Shown piece by piece: positions 55,355-63,800 of a stretch of 64,000 bases of DNA (positions within the stretch are counted from its first letter, which is position 1; every line of letters starts with the position of its first letter). The notes below the pieces were generated by a model. It was not told the DNA's origin, searched no databases, and was given only the letters and a program-made list of their open reading frames with translations. Position numbers and translations under genes: made by a program. The stretch spans positions 248,001 to 312,000 of the forward strand of contig NZ_CTEI01000001.1 in NCBI RefSeq assembly GCF_001368815.1, given 5' to 3'. The DNA comes from Paraliobacillus sp. PM-2. GTDB taxonomy: Bacteria > Bacillota > Bacilli > Bacillales > Amphibacillaceae.

Positions 55355-55387
55355 CGTCGTACTAATTACTTCTTCTCATAAAACGTA

Positions 55388-56095
55388 CTAGTTATTACTA
55401 ATTTCATTATAACAGTAAGATTTAAATAACATAATAAACCCCAGTAAGGGACTTTTATTAATTAGTCCACTAAATGGGGTATAGTTCAAATTAAGGGGGT
55501 TGAAGTATTCTTTGTTTTTAACGTTTAAAGTCTTTACCACCTTAAGGAAAGAGTCGATATTTAAAGCTTTCATTACTTCCAGACATGCTACACACACTTT
55601 CATTAGACCACTGATCGAGCTTTTTTCTTCATCGTTGTTCAAATGTTTTGATTCCATAAGACATAACCGTTCATATATTGGCAGTAATTGATTTACTTTT
55701 TCTAGTTTCTTCGGTCAATTTATAGGTGGTTCTAAAAATTAATTTTTCACTTTGCTTTATACGGATACCAGCTTTCTTTTCTAGCGTTCGTTGCACTTCA
55801 CGCCTCACTTCATCTAGTGCCCAATACACTTGTTAAATAAGGTGAAAACGCCTAGCGATAATTAACGGATGCCCTAAATCGTTAAGTGCTGTGTGGTTGA
55901 GTGACTTTGATAATCCCATGACTACAATTTGAACAAGGCTTGTATCACACGATTGTACGTAGTCATTAATTGTACCTATCCACTTTCTATCTAGCAATAC
56001 ATCTACAATCCTACCTGATAACAGTTTGTAATTATTCGCCCCTACATCTCATCAATAGCTATGGTGTGTAAAATTATCTTTTTCATATGTACTTC
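55388..56095 (-). pseudogene. Decayed ISL3-family transposase
   Basis: On the minus strand, fragments HTIAIDEM, NNYKLLSGRIVDVLLDRKW, VQIVVMGLSKSLN, ARRFHLI, QVYWALDEVRREVQRTLEKK and IRIKQSEKLIFRTTYK line up in order with the DDE core of ISL3-type transposases, broken by several stops and at least one frame change. A 89-codon open stretch at 55388-55657 is part of the C-terminal region. Non-functional. Confidence 0.7.
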
Positions 56096-56378
56096 CTTTT
56101 GGACATGCATATTTATTAACCGATTGGCACTTAACTTATTCAATTACGCAACTGTATCTTTATATTGATCTCCATTTGAAGCTTTTCATAGAATGTGTTT
56201 GTACATAAATAAAATCGCTTTTTTAAATCGAATTTTACAGACTTTAAGGTTTTCGGTGTAAATTCATTACTTTTTTAACTTAAAAAGTATTTTTTTTAAT
56301 AAAATGGTTGATGTTTTTTTTTGTAGTGTATTATATAAAATAAGACATGTCTAAAAATGGAATTGAGAGGAGAAAACA
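56096..56378. other. Spacer with promoter of the secreted-protein cassette
   Basis: Mostly AT-rich, possibly the decayed N-terminal part of the ISL3 element. TTGATG (56308-56313) and TATATA (56332-56337), 18 bases apart, are a plausible promoter, about 40 bases before the GAGAGGAG ribosome binding site of the next gene. Confidence 0.4.
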
Positions 56379-56942
56379 ATGAGGAAAATTAAAAAAAATT
56401 TAGCAATTTGTTTGTCATTACTATTTTTTTCAACTACACCAATGATTGCGCTTGCAAATCAAAATGAAGCTGCTATCAACCCAGAAGAGCCTATTGCGTA
56501 TGAGGAAATTCAGAATGAAGAGGAAATAGCGCCCAAGGGTTATTTAAAGTGGATAGTTAGATTCATTGTTAGTGTTGGAGGAAAAGAAGCAGCTTCATAT
56601 GCAGTTGATACCTTTTCTGAAGCTTATCAGAAGTTGAAAGATTCGAAATGGTGGAACGGATTCACTAGAGATAGACCCGTAATACACACTGTGAAAGTAA
56701 TGGGAGATGAATTTAATCCAGCTGATGTATCAAATTATGTAGGTTATAATTATACAAATAAATATAAAAGGGTAAATACTTTGCAAAGAGCTCTTAATGA
56801 TTACTACGGATACACAAGACTTGTAACAGATGGAGCTTTTGGTCCAAATACAGCTAGCGTTTTAAGAGCTTATCAAACAAAAGAGGATCTACTCGTAGAT
56901 TCAATAGCAGGACCGGGTACATGGAGACATTTGTCTAAGTAA
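56379..56942 (+). CDS. Secreted protein with C-terminal peptidoglycan-binding domain
   Basis: 187 residues. A classical signal peptide (KKNLAICLSLLFFSTTPMIALA) is followed by an acidic pro-like stretch (residues 28-50, rich in Glu), an amphipathic Trp/Lys-containing segment (LKWIVRFIVSVGGKEAA, KLKDSKWWNGF), and a C-terminal PG-binding-1-like fold (VNTLQRALNDYYGY, VTDGAFGPNTASVLRAYQ, IAGPGTWRHL). There is no hydrolase domain. As first gene before an ABC transporter pair it could be a wall-directed bacteriocin or toxin precursor; this is inference. Confidence 0.75.
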   Translation: MRKIKKNLAICLSLLFFSTTPMIALANQNEAAINPEEPIAYEEIQNEEEIAPKGYLKWIVRFIVSVGGKEAASYAVDTFSEAYQKLKDSKWWNGFTRDRPVIHTVKVMGDEFNPADVSNYVGYNYTNKYKRVNTLQRALNDYYGYTRLVTDGAFGPNTASVLRAYQTKEDLLVDSIAGPGTWRHLSK

Positions 56943-56956
56943 CTGTTGTTTATTAA

Positions 56957-56983
56957 GCCAGTCATGAAATTTTCATGACTGGC
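56957..56983 (+). promoter_or_regulatory. Intercistronic hairpin
   Basis: GCCAGTCATGA pairs perfectly with TCATGACTGGC around AATTT, between the secreted-protein gene and the ABC ATPase gene. There is no T run, so partial termination or protection of the upstream mRNA 3' end is likely, as between bacteriocin structural and transport genes. Confidence 0.6.
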
Positions 56984-57002
56984 GGTAATGAGGAGTGTAA
57001 AA

Positions 57003-57671
57003 ATGTCTGTGGAAATTAATGATGTGACTTTTGAAATAAAAAATAAAACCATTTTAAAAAATGTATCTTTTTCTTTAAAGCCTGGTAAAGTTGTAGGGTT
57101 AATAGGTCAAAACGGTGCAGGTAAAAGTACACTCTTTAAAATTATTGCTGGTCTATTAAATCCCTCTAAAGGAAACGTGGTATTCTCAGAGTATATTGAT
57201 AGTGGTTCAATAGGATATATAATAGAAGAACCAATGTTGTATCCATATCTAACAGTAAAAGAGCATTTAGAAGTCTGTATGAAATTACATAATGTAGACA
57301 TAGATTTTAACAAGAAAAAAGCCTATGAAATTTTAAATGTACAAAATTTTTTAAACATAAAAATAAATGCTCTCTCTTTAGGGATGAAGCAAAGATTATC
57401 AATTGCAGCAGCAGTATGTCATAATCCACAAGTTGTAATTCTTGATGAACCTACAAATTCCCTAGATGTGACTGGTGTACTGGAGGTACGTAAATTAATA
57501 GAAAATTTACGTTCGGAAAATAAATTTGTTATAATTTCTAGTCATTTGATATCTGAGATTGAGAAGGTATGCGATGAAATTATTATAATAGATAAAGGTA
57601 TGATTGTTGAAAAAATAGATATTAATAATATTGATAATATAGAAGAGTTATATTTGGAGAGGTTAAAATAA
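57003..57671 (+). CDS. ABC transporter ATP-binding protein (BcrA/LanF-like)
   Basis: 222 residues from ATG 57003 (AGGAG upstream); an ATG at 56988 precedes that site. Walker A IGQNGAGKST, signature LSLGMKQRLSIAAAV, Walker B VVILDEPTNSLD and the switch His in VIISSHLISEIE are complete. Short single-domain ATPases of this type energise immunity or peptide export (bacitracin- and lantibiotic-type). It pairs with the permease that starts two bases after its stop. Confidence 0.9.
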   Translation: MSVEINDVTFEIKNKTILKNVSFSLKPGKVVGLIGQNGAGKSTLFKIIAGLLNPSKGNVVFSEYIDSGSIGYIIEEPMLYPYLTVKEHLEVCMKLHNVDIDFNKKKAYEILNVQNFLNIKINALSLGMKQRLSIAAAVCHNPQVVILDEPTNSLDVTGVLEVRKLIENLRSENKFVIISSHLISEIEKVCDEIIIIDKGMIVEKIDINNIDNIEELYLERLK

Positions 57672-57672
57672 A

Positions 57673-58431
57673 ATGAAGAACTTATTAATGATAGAATTTA
57701 AAAAAGTTTATTATTCAAAGCAACTACTTTTGATTCTCACATTGTTAATGTTATCGTTAGTTATACCCTCGTTAGCATTGTATTTTTTTGGTTATAATTC
57801 AACATCTTACATGTATTTTTATGAATCGATAGCCTTAAATAACAAAATGGTATTCCCGCTGATTTACAGTGTTTTTTTTTCATGGTTAATTGCCAGTGAG
57901 TATCGGCAAAAAACCATAAGGCTTCTATATCATTCAAAGTATAGTATAGAGAAAGTTTTTTTTAGTAAAGTAATTGTTGGTTTTATTTCAATGACAATAA
58001 TATTATTTATACTTTTTGTAGTAAGTGTATTGTTTATATTGCTCTATGATAATGATCAAATAAGTATTCATTACTATGTTGTAAATGAATGGGATTATCT
58101 ATTACGTATAATAATAACCTTTTTATCAATATCAAATTATTTATTCACTTTTTCTTTAATAGTTATCTTATTTACAATTCTATTAAGAAAACAAAGTTTA
58201 TCTATACTTTTATCCGTGGTATTAATTTTACTTTACCCTGTTCTGTCGTTTAATATTCCTTCACACTTAATTGATTTATCTCCGTTACGTGGTTTATCAA
58301 TACATACTATTTTAATAACTTATAATTTAAAACCTTTAGAATTAATTCAATTTAATTTATCGTGTATAGCTTTCTCTATTATTTTAATTTTTATTAATTT
58401 ACGTTTGTATAGAAAATGTAAGGTTGTTTAG
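57673..58431 (+). CDS. ABC-2-like permease
   Basis: 252 residues with six transmembrane segments and the entry MIEFKKVYYSKQLLLILTLL, SWLIASEYRQKTIRLLYHSKYS, typical of LanE/LanG or BcrB-like permeases. Very AT-rich codons. It follows the ATPase by two bases, so together they make a small exporter or immunity transporter. Confidence 0.82.
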   Translation: MKNLLMIEFKKVYYSKQLLLILTLLMLSLVIPSLALYFFGYNSTSYMYFYESIALNNKMVFPLIYSVFFSWLIASEYRQKTIRLLYHSKYSIEKVFFSKVIVGFISMTIILFILFVVSVLFILLYDNDQISIHYYVVNEWDYLLRIIITFLSISNYLFTFSLIVILFTILLRKQSLSILLSVVLILLYPVLSFNIPSHLIDLSPLRGLSIHTILITYNLKPLELIQFNLSCIAFSIILIFINLRLYRKCKVV

Positions 58432-58442
58432 GGGGGAGATCC

Positions 58443-59126
58443 ATGAAATCAAACAAGATTTATATTTTTTTAGGTTTTTCATTAGTGATTGTAGTTATAA
58501 CGTTATCAATTTTGACATTTTCAATAAACAATAATTATGAAACAACCAGTGTAACTAAAGAAGATATTGAAAAAATTGAAAAGTATGTTGAACTGTATCC
58601 TGAAAATACTGATAGTTTAATGTATTTAGCGAGGGCTTATAGTAAAAAAGGTTTATATGAAAAAGTAATACCAGTTTATAAAAAGATGATTACTCTTGAA
58701 CCTGAAAACGATCAATATACTTACCGACTAAGTATTGCATATATTGAAAACAAACAATATGAACTTGGTTTGGAACAATTAAATTACACTGATAAGCTAA
58801 ATCCAAGTCATCCTACAACACTTTTATTAATGTCGCAAATAAATCTTTTGTTAGGTAATTATAGTGAAGCGAATTTATTAGCTTTAAAATCATTAAAAAG
58901 CGCTGAAGAAATGATGGATAATCCATCTCATTATAAAAAATGGAGAGATATTTCTAGTAATTTCAATGAAACTAACGTACATGTATGGATAGATACAATA
59001 GAAATTTTATCCTTAGATTCACTAAAGATTCTTGCAATAGAGAATGCAATGAAACTTTCTGTGAATATGAAAGAAGAAGAAAAGGAATATTTATTAGATC
59101 AATTAGAATTTTTAAAAAAAGATTAA
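58443..59126 (+). CDS. Membrane-anchored TPR protein
   Basis: 227 residues. One N-terminal transmembrane helix (YIFLGFSLVIVVITLSILTF) then two to three tetratricopeptide-like repeats (DSLMYLARAYSKKGLYEKVI, QYTYRLSIAYIENKQYELGL, PTTLLLMSQINLLLGNYSEA) and a helical C-terminus. The repeats should lie outside the membrane, where they could hold the secreted partner or cell-wall substrates. GGGGGGAG before the ATG, 11 bases after the permease. Last gene of the cassette. Confidence 0.8.
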   Translation: MKSNKIYIFLGFSLVIVVITLSILTFSINNNYETTSVTKEDIEKIEKYVELYPENTDSLMYLARAYSKKGLYEKVIPVYKKMITLEPENDQYTYRLSIAYIENKQYELGLEQLNYTDKLNPSHPTTLLLMSQINLLLGNYSEANLLALKSLKSAEEMMDNPSHYKKWRDISSNFNETNVHVWIDTIEILSLDSLKILAIENAMKLSVNMKEEEKEYLLDQLEFLKKD

Positions 59127-59445
59127 ATTTAAATATTTAAACTTCTATATTTTGTTAAACTGTTATGTATTAAAGAATTGATATTACATAGGATTGTAGA
59201 TTTAGGTTCTTTCGAATGTGAAGGTGTGCTTTTCTTTTTGCAAACGCAAAAAATAGGTGGGATACAAGGTTAACATATTCATTTTTTCTTTTGGTAATAA
59301 TTTAAATGTGCTCCTTTATGTTACGGATTAGTATGCTTCCTTTTGCCTCTTCTTTCTTTTAAGGTTCTATGTCAAATAACGTTAGTGAGTCAACTGAGAT
59401 ATAATGTGTGTGGATACGTCTTAAAGTAGTTAAGCGACTTTAAGA
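59127..59445. other. Spacer between the cassette and IS66, possible IS end
   Basis: No gene is seen. GGTTCTATGTCAAATAACG near 59364 resembles the terminal repeat of ISL3-type elements (GGCTCT..GTCAAA), which would fit the decayed ISL3 transposase on the other side of the cassette, but the match is weak. Confidence 0.3.
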
Positions 59446-59529
59446 GTAAGCGTCAAATACTACACACGTATGCAAATCACCCTCCCGATGAGATAATATT
59501 TGTAGATTAATTTTTGAAGGAGGTTTTTC

Positions 59530-59814
59530 ATGTCGGATAAAAAGTAAGAATGGCAAGAAAGTGGCCTTAGTATGGCTGCTTGGTGCCGTGAAAGAAATAT
59601 TAATATTCATCAAATGTATTACTGGAAACGTAGGTTTGATCAACTATTAGAAGCTAAAACAGCATCTACAGATTGGTTTGATGTAAGCCAATCAAACAGC
59701 CTGAATGAGGGAGCCTCTATCATGATTAGAGTAAATAATTTATCCGTAGAAGTTAATCCCCAAGTTGATCGACAGCTTTTATTCGATGTATTATATTTAT
59801 TGAAGTATGAATGA
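59530..59814 (+). pseudogene. tnpA: IS66 TnpA accessory protein, interrupted
   Basis: From ATG 59530, behind AAGGAGG, the frame reads MSDKK, then TAA (59545), then EWQESGLSMAAWCRERNIN-HQMYYWKRRFD-like sequence, the TnpA helix-turn-helix of IS66. The N-terminal region is also shorter than usual. The second half is open from ATG 59572 to 59814. It overlaps tnpB. Confidence 0.8.
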
Positions 59815-60161
59815 TTCATCCAAATTATGAAAAAGTCTATTTAGCTTGTGGCCCCACGGACCTTAGAAAGTCCATTGATGGTTTAGCAATTATAGTAAAA
59901 GAAGCATTTGAACTTGATCCATTCTCACCTGCACTTTTTGTGTTCTGCAATCGAAATAAGGATAAACTAAAAATTCTACAGTGGGACAATAACGGCTTTT
60001 GGCTTTATTATAAACGACTTGAGACTGGCAAATTCTTTTGGCCTGATCAATCATCTAAGCAAACAAAAGATATTTCCCCGCGTCAACTTCGTTGGTTATT
60101 GGATGGTTTAACCATTCAACAGTCAGCGCGCCGTGAAGTGAAAGCACGAACGGTTTTATAA
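59811..60161 (+). CDS. tnpB: IS66 family accessory protein TnpB
   Basis: 116 residues, full length. VYLACGPTDLRKSIDGLA, FVFCNRNKDKLKILQWDNNGFWLYYKRLE and LRWLLDGL are the IS66 Orf2 signature. It overlaps tnpA by four bases. It is required with TnpA and TnpC for transposition, but TnpA here is broken and TnpC is separate and inverted. Confidence 0.92.
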   Translation: MIHPNYEKVYLACGPTDLRKSIDGLAIIVKEAFELDPFSPALFVFCNRNKDKLKILQWDNNGFWLYYKRLETGKFFWPDQSSKQTKDISPRQLRWLLDGLTIQQSARREVKARTVL

Positions 60162-60188
60162 AATATAAGAATTCGCTCTGTTCTAAAC

Positions 60189-60381
60189 TGCACCCTTTGT
60201 AAAGGACTTTTTAAAAAAAGACTATACTACACTAGAAAGATGATTCCTGTATTGTACAGGGGTCATCTTTTTTAGACTCCATTGATACCTATAGTTATTG
60301 TAATAAGTCATATAATTCTTAACTTCACGTTTTAACTCATTTAATGTTTCACAAAGTTTAATATTTGTTTCATCTTTGAAA
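60189..60381 (-). mobile_element. IS3-family 3' remnant
   Basis: On the minus strand it encodes the C-terminal end of an OrfB (FKDETNIKLCETLNELKREV, YMTYYNNYRYQWSLKKMTP, stop at 60222) and ends in GGGTGCA at 60189, whose complement TGCACCC..GGAC matches the left end TGTACCC..AGAC of the IS3 copies at 52981 and 63272 at about 12 of 19 positions. It is therefore probably the right end of the same IS type, cut at 60381/60382 by an IS66 end. Confidence 0.65.
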
Positions 60382-60689
60382 GTAAGCGTCAAATAGCCCA
60401 CACCTATCATTCAGGTCTGGGCTCATGCTATGATTGGGTTACTTCTTACTTGGTTACCGGCAAGCTTCTGGTAAGGCGTCTGACCAAGGTAGATACTTTT
60501 GGATTTCATTACGATCTGTCAGATCTACATTAGGAAGTTCTTTAAATAAATATTTTAAATAGGCATAGGGATTAAGACTGTTTTCTTTCGATGTTTCAAC
60601 TACACTATAAATAAGAGCACTACTTTTTGCACCCTTAGCTGTGTTGTTAAACAGCCAATTGGTATGTCAACACTAAATTGGACACATTT

Positions 60690-61514
60690 TTAAAGGTTAA
60701 CCGACTTGTATTCAGTAGGTGTTAAGTAATCTAGGGATCCATGAATTCGAATATGATTAAACCAATGAACATAATCAAACAGTTCAAGATCAAGTTCGTG
60801 TTGGTCAGTAAAATAAGCCCCTTTGACAAACTCTGTTTTGATAGCCTTGAATGTAGCTTCTGCAACGGCATTGTCATACGGCGTTCCTTTTTCACTCAAT
60901 GAACGATCAATACCAAACGTTTCTAATGCTTGATCAATAAGCTGGTTCTTAAACTCACTTCCTCTATCCGTGTGGAACAATTCAAGATGATGAAGATTAT
61001 ATGGAACGGATGCAAAGGCACGTTGAACTAAGGCTGCACTTTTATGAAGTCCTGCACTGTGACCAATAATTTCACGATTATATAAATCTACTAAAACGCA
61101 GATGTAGTGCCATTTTTGTCCGACTCTCACATAGGTTAAGTCACTTACAATTATTTTTAGTTCTTAATCCTGGTCAAACGCTCGATTGAGTGAATTCCCC
61201 ACTTCTGATTCATTACTTGAGGGTTTGGATGGCTTGAATTGAGCGACCGTATATTTTGAGACAAGTCCTTGTGCTTTCATAATTCGTCCAATTCGACGTC
61301 GTGAGACAATCCAACCATGCTTTTTTAACTCAACTTTTATCTTTCTTTGACCATAATTATTACGGCTTTGTTTAAATATATCACTAATCAAGGCTGTTAA
61401 TTCTTCTTCTTGGTTATCACGAATTTTTGCTTCATAATAGTAGGTACTTCGGGCAATTTGTAGGACGTCGCACATTGCTGATACCGAGTATTTGTGACAG
61501 TTATTTCGGATCAC
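60690..61514 (-). pseudogene. IS3-family transposase OrfB with one internal stop
   Basis: The frame from 61514 reads HKYSVSAMCDVLQIARSTYYYE, YGQRKIKVELKKHGW and NSLNRAFDQD, then TAA at 61164-61166, and continues in the same frame ELKIIVSDLTYVRVGQKWHY with the DDE catalytic residues (SDLTY, FHTDRGSEF, NAVAEATFKAIKTE) to the stop at 60690. A single substitution explains the break, so the loss is recent. Confidence 0.88.
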
Positions 61515-61516
61515 AT

Positions 61517-61801
61517 CTACTTTCGTCCCATGATCAGCGCTGCCTGCTTTAAAATATCATTTTCCATGGCCAATTTTTGATTTTCTTTTCGAAGTTTGAT
61601 TAACTCTTCTTGTTCCGGTGTCCGATTGTCTTTTTCCTGAAACGACCCACTATCATGATACTGACGAACCCACTTATCAAAGGAAGAAGGCGTCAATTCA
61701 TAATCTTTAATAATTTCGGTACGGGGTTTACCGGATGCGTGCAATTGTACCATCTGCTCTTTGAATTCTTTTGAAAAGCTTCGTCTCGTTCTTCTGGTCA
61801 T
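61517..61801 (-). CDS. IS3-family transposase OrfA
   Basis: 94 residues. TRRTRRSFSKEFKEQMVQLH and SGKPRTEIIKDYELTPSSFDKW form the helix-turn-helix, followed by a leucine-zipper-like helix (LIKLRKENQKLAMENDILKQ). It binds the IS ends and is normally fused to OrfB by frameshifting. Intact. AAGGAG precedes the ATG. Confidence 0.9.
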   Translation of the reverse strand: MTRRTRRSFSKEFKEQMVQLHASGKPRTEIIKDYELTPSSFDKWVRQYHDSGSFQEKDNRTPEQEELIKLRKENQKLAMENDILKQAALIMGRK

Positions 61802-63361
61802 TTATAAAACTCCTTGGCTTTTTTGAACCAAGTCTAACTGACCTTAACTAACTTGTCCAACCAAGTGTAACCGATTCAAATTTTTTCTCCCTAAAACAAA
61901 GGGCTTAATTGCTCTCTCCGCACGATTATTAACCAACTCTAATCGTCCATCCAAAAGAAAGGCTTCCAGTTTAGGCCACTGCGACTTACAATATTTAATG
62001 GCTTTACCTAATGCACTTTTTGGTAACACCTTTGGTGTTTGTACTTTTAACCATTTAGAAAATTCATCTAAGATAGGAAGGCTTAATTCATTTCTTTTGT
62101 GATAACGGTCAACGGAATCCAATTCTTTCAATTGACGCTCAACTTTATAAAGTTGTTCACAAAAATTTAAACCTTCTTGCGCAGTAAGCCATGAGGATTT
62201 TGCTGTTTCTGGAAGTGCGGTTAATGCATCTTTAAAATTCCGGCGCGCATGTGCCCAGCACCCAACCAGCTTTACATTTGGAATCCCGTTATAACCGTTA
62301 TAACCGGCATAACCGTCGACATGTAGGTAACCTTGGAATGCCTCTAAGAACTGCTTTGGATGTTTGCTCGCTCGTGTTTGTTGATAATCATATAATACAA
62401 CAGGCTTGTGTGCAGCTCCTGTCCGAAACATCCACATGTACGAAGTAGATTGACATTTACGTCCAGGTTCAGATAAAACTTGAAGAGTTGTTTCATCCGC
62501 ATGCAAGACTTCTTGGTTGATCATATAGTGATACAGCTGATCAAAAATAATGGATAACCATTTCTCTGCACCATAAATGATCCAATTTGCCATCGTCTGT
62601 CTTGATAATGATAATCCCAATCGCTCAAGTGCCTTTTCTTGACGATAAAGTGGCATGCCATCTACATATTTATTAGACATTAGATACGCCATCGCCGAAG
62701 GCGATGCTAAACTGCCTGGAAACACGGGAGGTGGTGATTTAGCGATTTGAATAGGTGTGTTAATTTCATGGCGTTCACAATGACGGCACCCATAGATATA
62801 ACGCACGTGTTTTTTCACTTTGGCTTGCGCGGGGATAATCTCAATTTCTCTGCGCACTTCTGTGCTCATTTCATGCAACTTTCCATCACAACACGAACAG
62901 ACATGTTCCTCTTCTGGTAAACGATACTCAATCGTTTCAGTCGGAAGGTCTTCGAGTTTCTGATCGCGTTGTCCTTTCTTTTTACGCTTGTAAGTAATTG
63001 TTTCAACCGTAGGCTCTTCTACATCTTTATTTGATGTATCCTCAGCTTCAATAAATAGAGAAAGTTGATCCGTGTTTTGTTCACTTGAAGCACCGAATTG
63101 TCTTTTTTGACTTAGTCTAAATTGTTCCTCATACCATTTTAGCTTTGCTTCAAGTTCTTCTTTTTCAAGCTCAAGTTTCTCCGCACGTTCTTTATAAAAT
63201 TGGGCATCTTTTGCGTTCGTTAGCTTTTCCATAAAATATATTATACGAAAAAGAACCCGCCTTGAATAAAATGTACTCTATAGAGTAGACACTTAAAAAA
63301 AGTCTACCTATAGGGTACTTTTGTGTAATAATAAAGAAAAAACAGTAAATGGGGAAAAAAT

Positions 63362-63783
63362 ATGAGTAAGAGATTATTTACGGAAAAGGAAATTAAAATA
63401 TTATCTAAAAATCTCTATGTAAAATCTGTTAGTGAAAAGGCGATCACTTATACTGAAGAATTTAAAAGAATTTTTATTATTGAAAATGAAAAAGGTAAAT
63501 TTCCAAAACAAATATTCGAGGATCATGGATTCGATATAGATATTATTGGAAAAAATGTATACAATCCTCGGGTAAAAGATGGCGTGAAGCATATCGGAAA
63601 AATGGCATAGGTGTTTTACAGGACACTCGTAAAGAAAATTCCGGTAGACCGAGTGAAAAGGAGCTTTCTATAGAAAAAAAGTATGAAAGATTAGAGGCAC
63701 AAAATAACTTATTAAAAGCAGAGGTAGAATTACTAAAAAAGATGGATATGGCAGAAAGGAGACTGGAGAAGAAACAGAAATAA
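63362..63783 (+). pseudogene. IS3-family OrfA with a one-base frameshift
   Basis: First frame MSKRLFTEKEIKILSKN to NPRVKD (stop at 63610); the true continuation WREAYRKNGIGVLQDTRKEN and the coiled-coil YERLEAQNNLLKAEVELLKK to the stop at 63783 is in the next frame. One base is missing in the run before TGG at 63580. The same shift is present in copy 1. Confidence 0.82.
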
Positions 63784-63800
63784 ATGTTCCTGCATCGTAG

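Larger units (their letters stand above)
59446..60188 (+). mobile_element. IS66-family element, left end with tnpA and tnpB
   Basis: Begins with the IS66-type terminal repeat GTAAGCGTCAAATA at 59446, followed by tnpA (broken) and tnpB. tnpC is not downstream in this orientation; the element is cut at 60189 by the end of an IS3-type remnant. Confidence 0.75.
60660..61878 (-). mobile_element. Complete IS3-family (IS150-like) element inside IS66 tnpC
   Basis: 1219 bases with imperfect terminal repeats TGGTATGTCAACACT..TTGGACA and, from the other end, TGAATCGGTTACACT..TTGGACA. The flanks share AAT (60657-60659 and 61879-61881), a 3-bp target duplication. Removing the element with one AAT restores tnpC exactly. 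It encodes OrfA and an OrfB carrying one stop codon. Confidence 0.88.
60454..63232 (-). pseudogene. tnpC: IS66 transposase TnpC, split by an IS3-family insertion
   Basis: N-terminal part 63232-61879: leucine-rich coiled coil, zinc-finger region (CSCCDGKLHE...CRHCERHE), and the DDE core with VLHADETTLQVL, GYLHVDGYAGYNG and LVNNRAERAIKPFVLGRKN. The C-terminal part resumes at 60656 with WLFNNTAKGAKSSALIYSVV and stops at 60454. Joining 61879 to 60656 gives an unbroken GRKNWLFN frame. Inactive while the IS is present. Confidence 0.9.
60382..63271 (-). mobile_element. IS66-family element, right part carrying tnpC
   Basis: The IS66 terminal repeat GTAAGCGTCAAATA at 60382 is the right end of an element whose tnpC reads leftwards from 63232. 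Its tnpA/tnpB side is missing: a second IS3 copy begins at 63272, about 40 bases before tnpC. An IS3-family element (60660-61878) sits inside tnpC. Confidence 0.75.

Noticed and set aside
59364-59390. ISL3-like terminal repeat that would make the 56379-59126 cassette IS-bounded on both sides
   Set aside because: The match is short and no partner repeat was found near 55380 or 56300, so a composite element is not supported.
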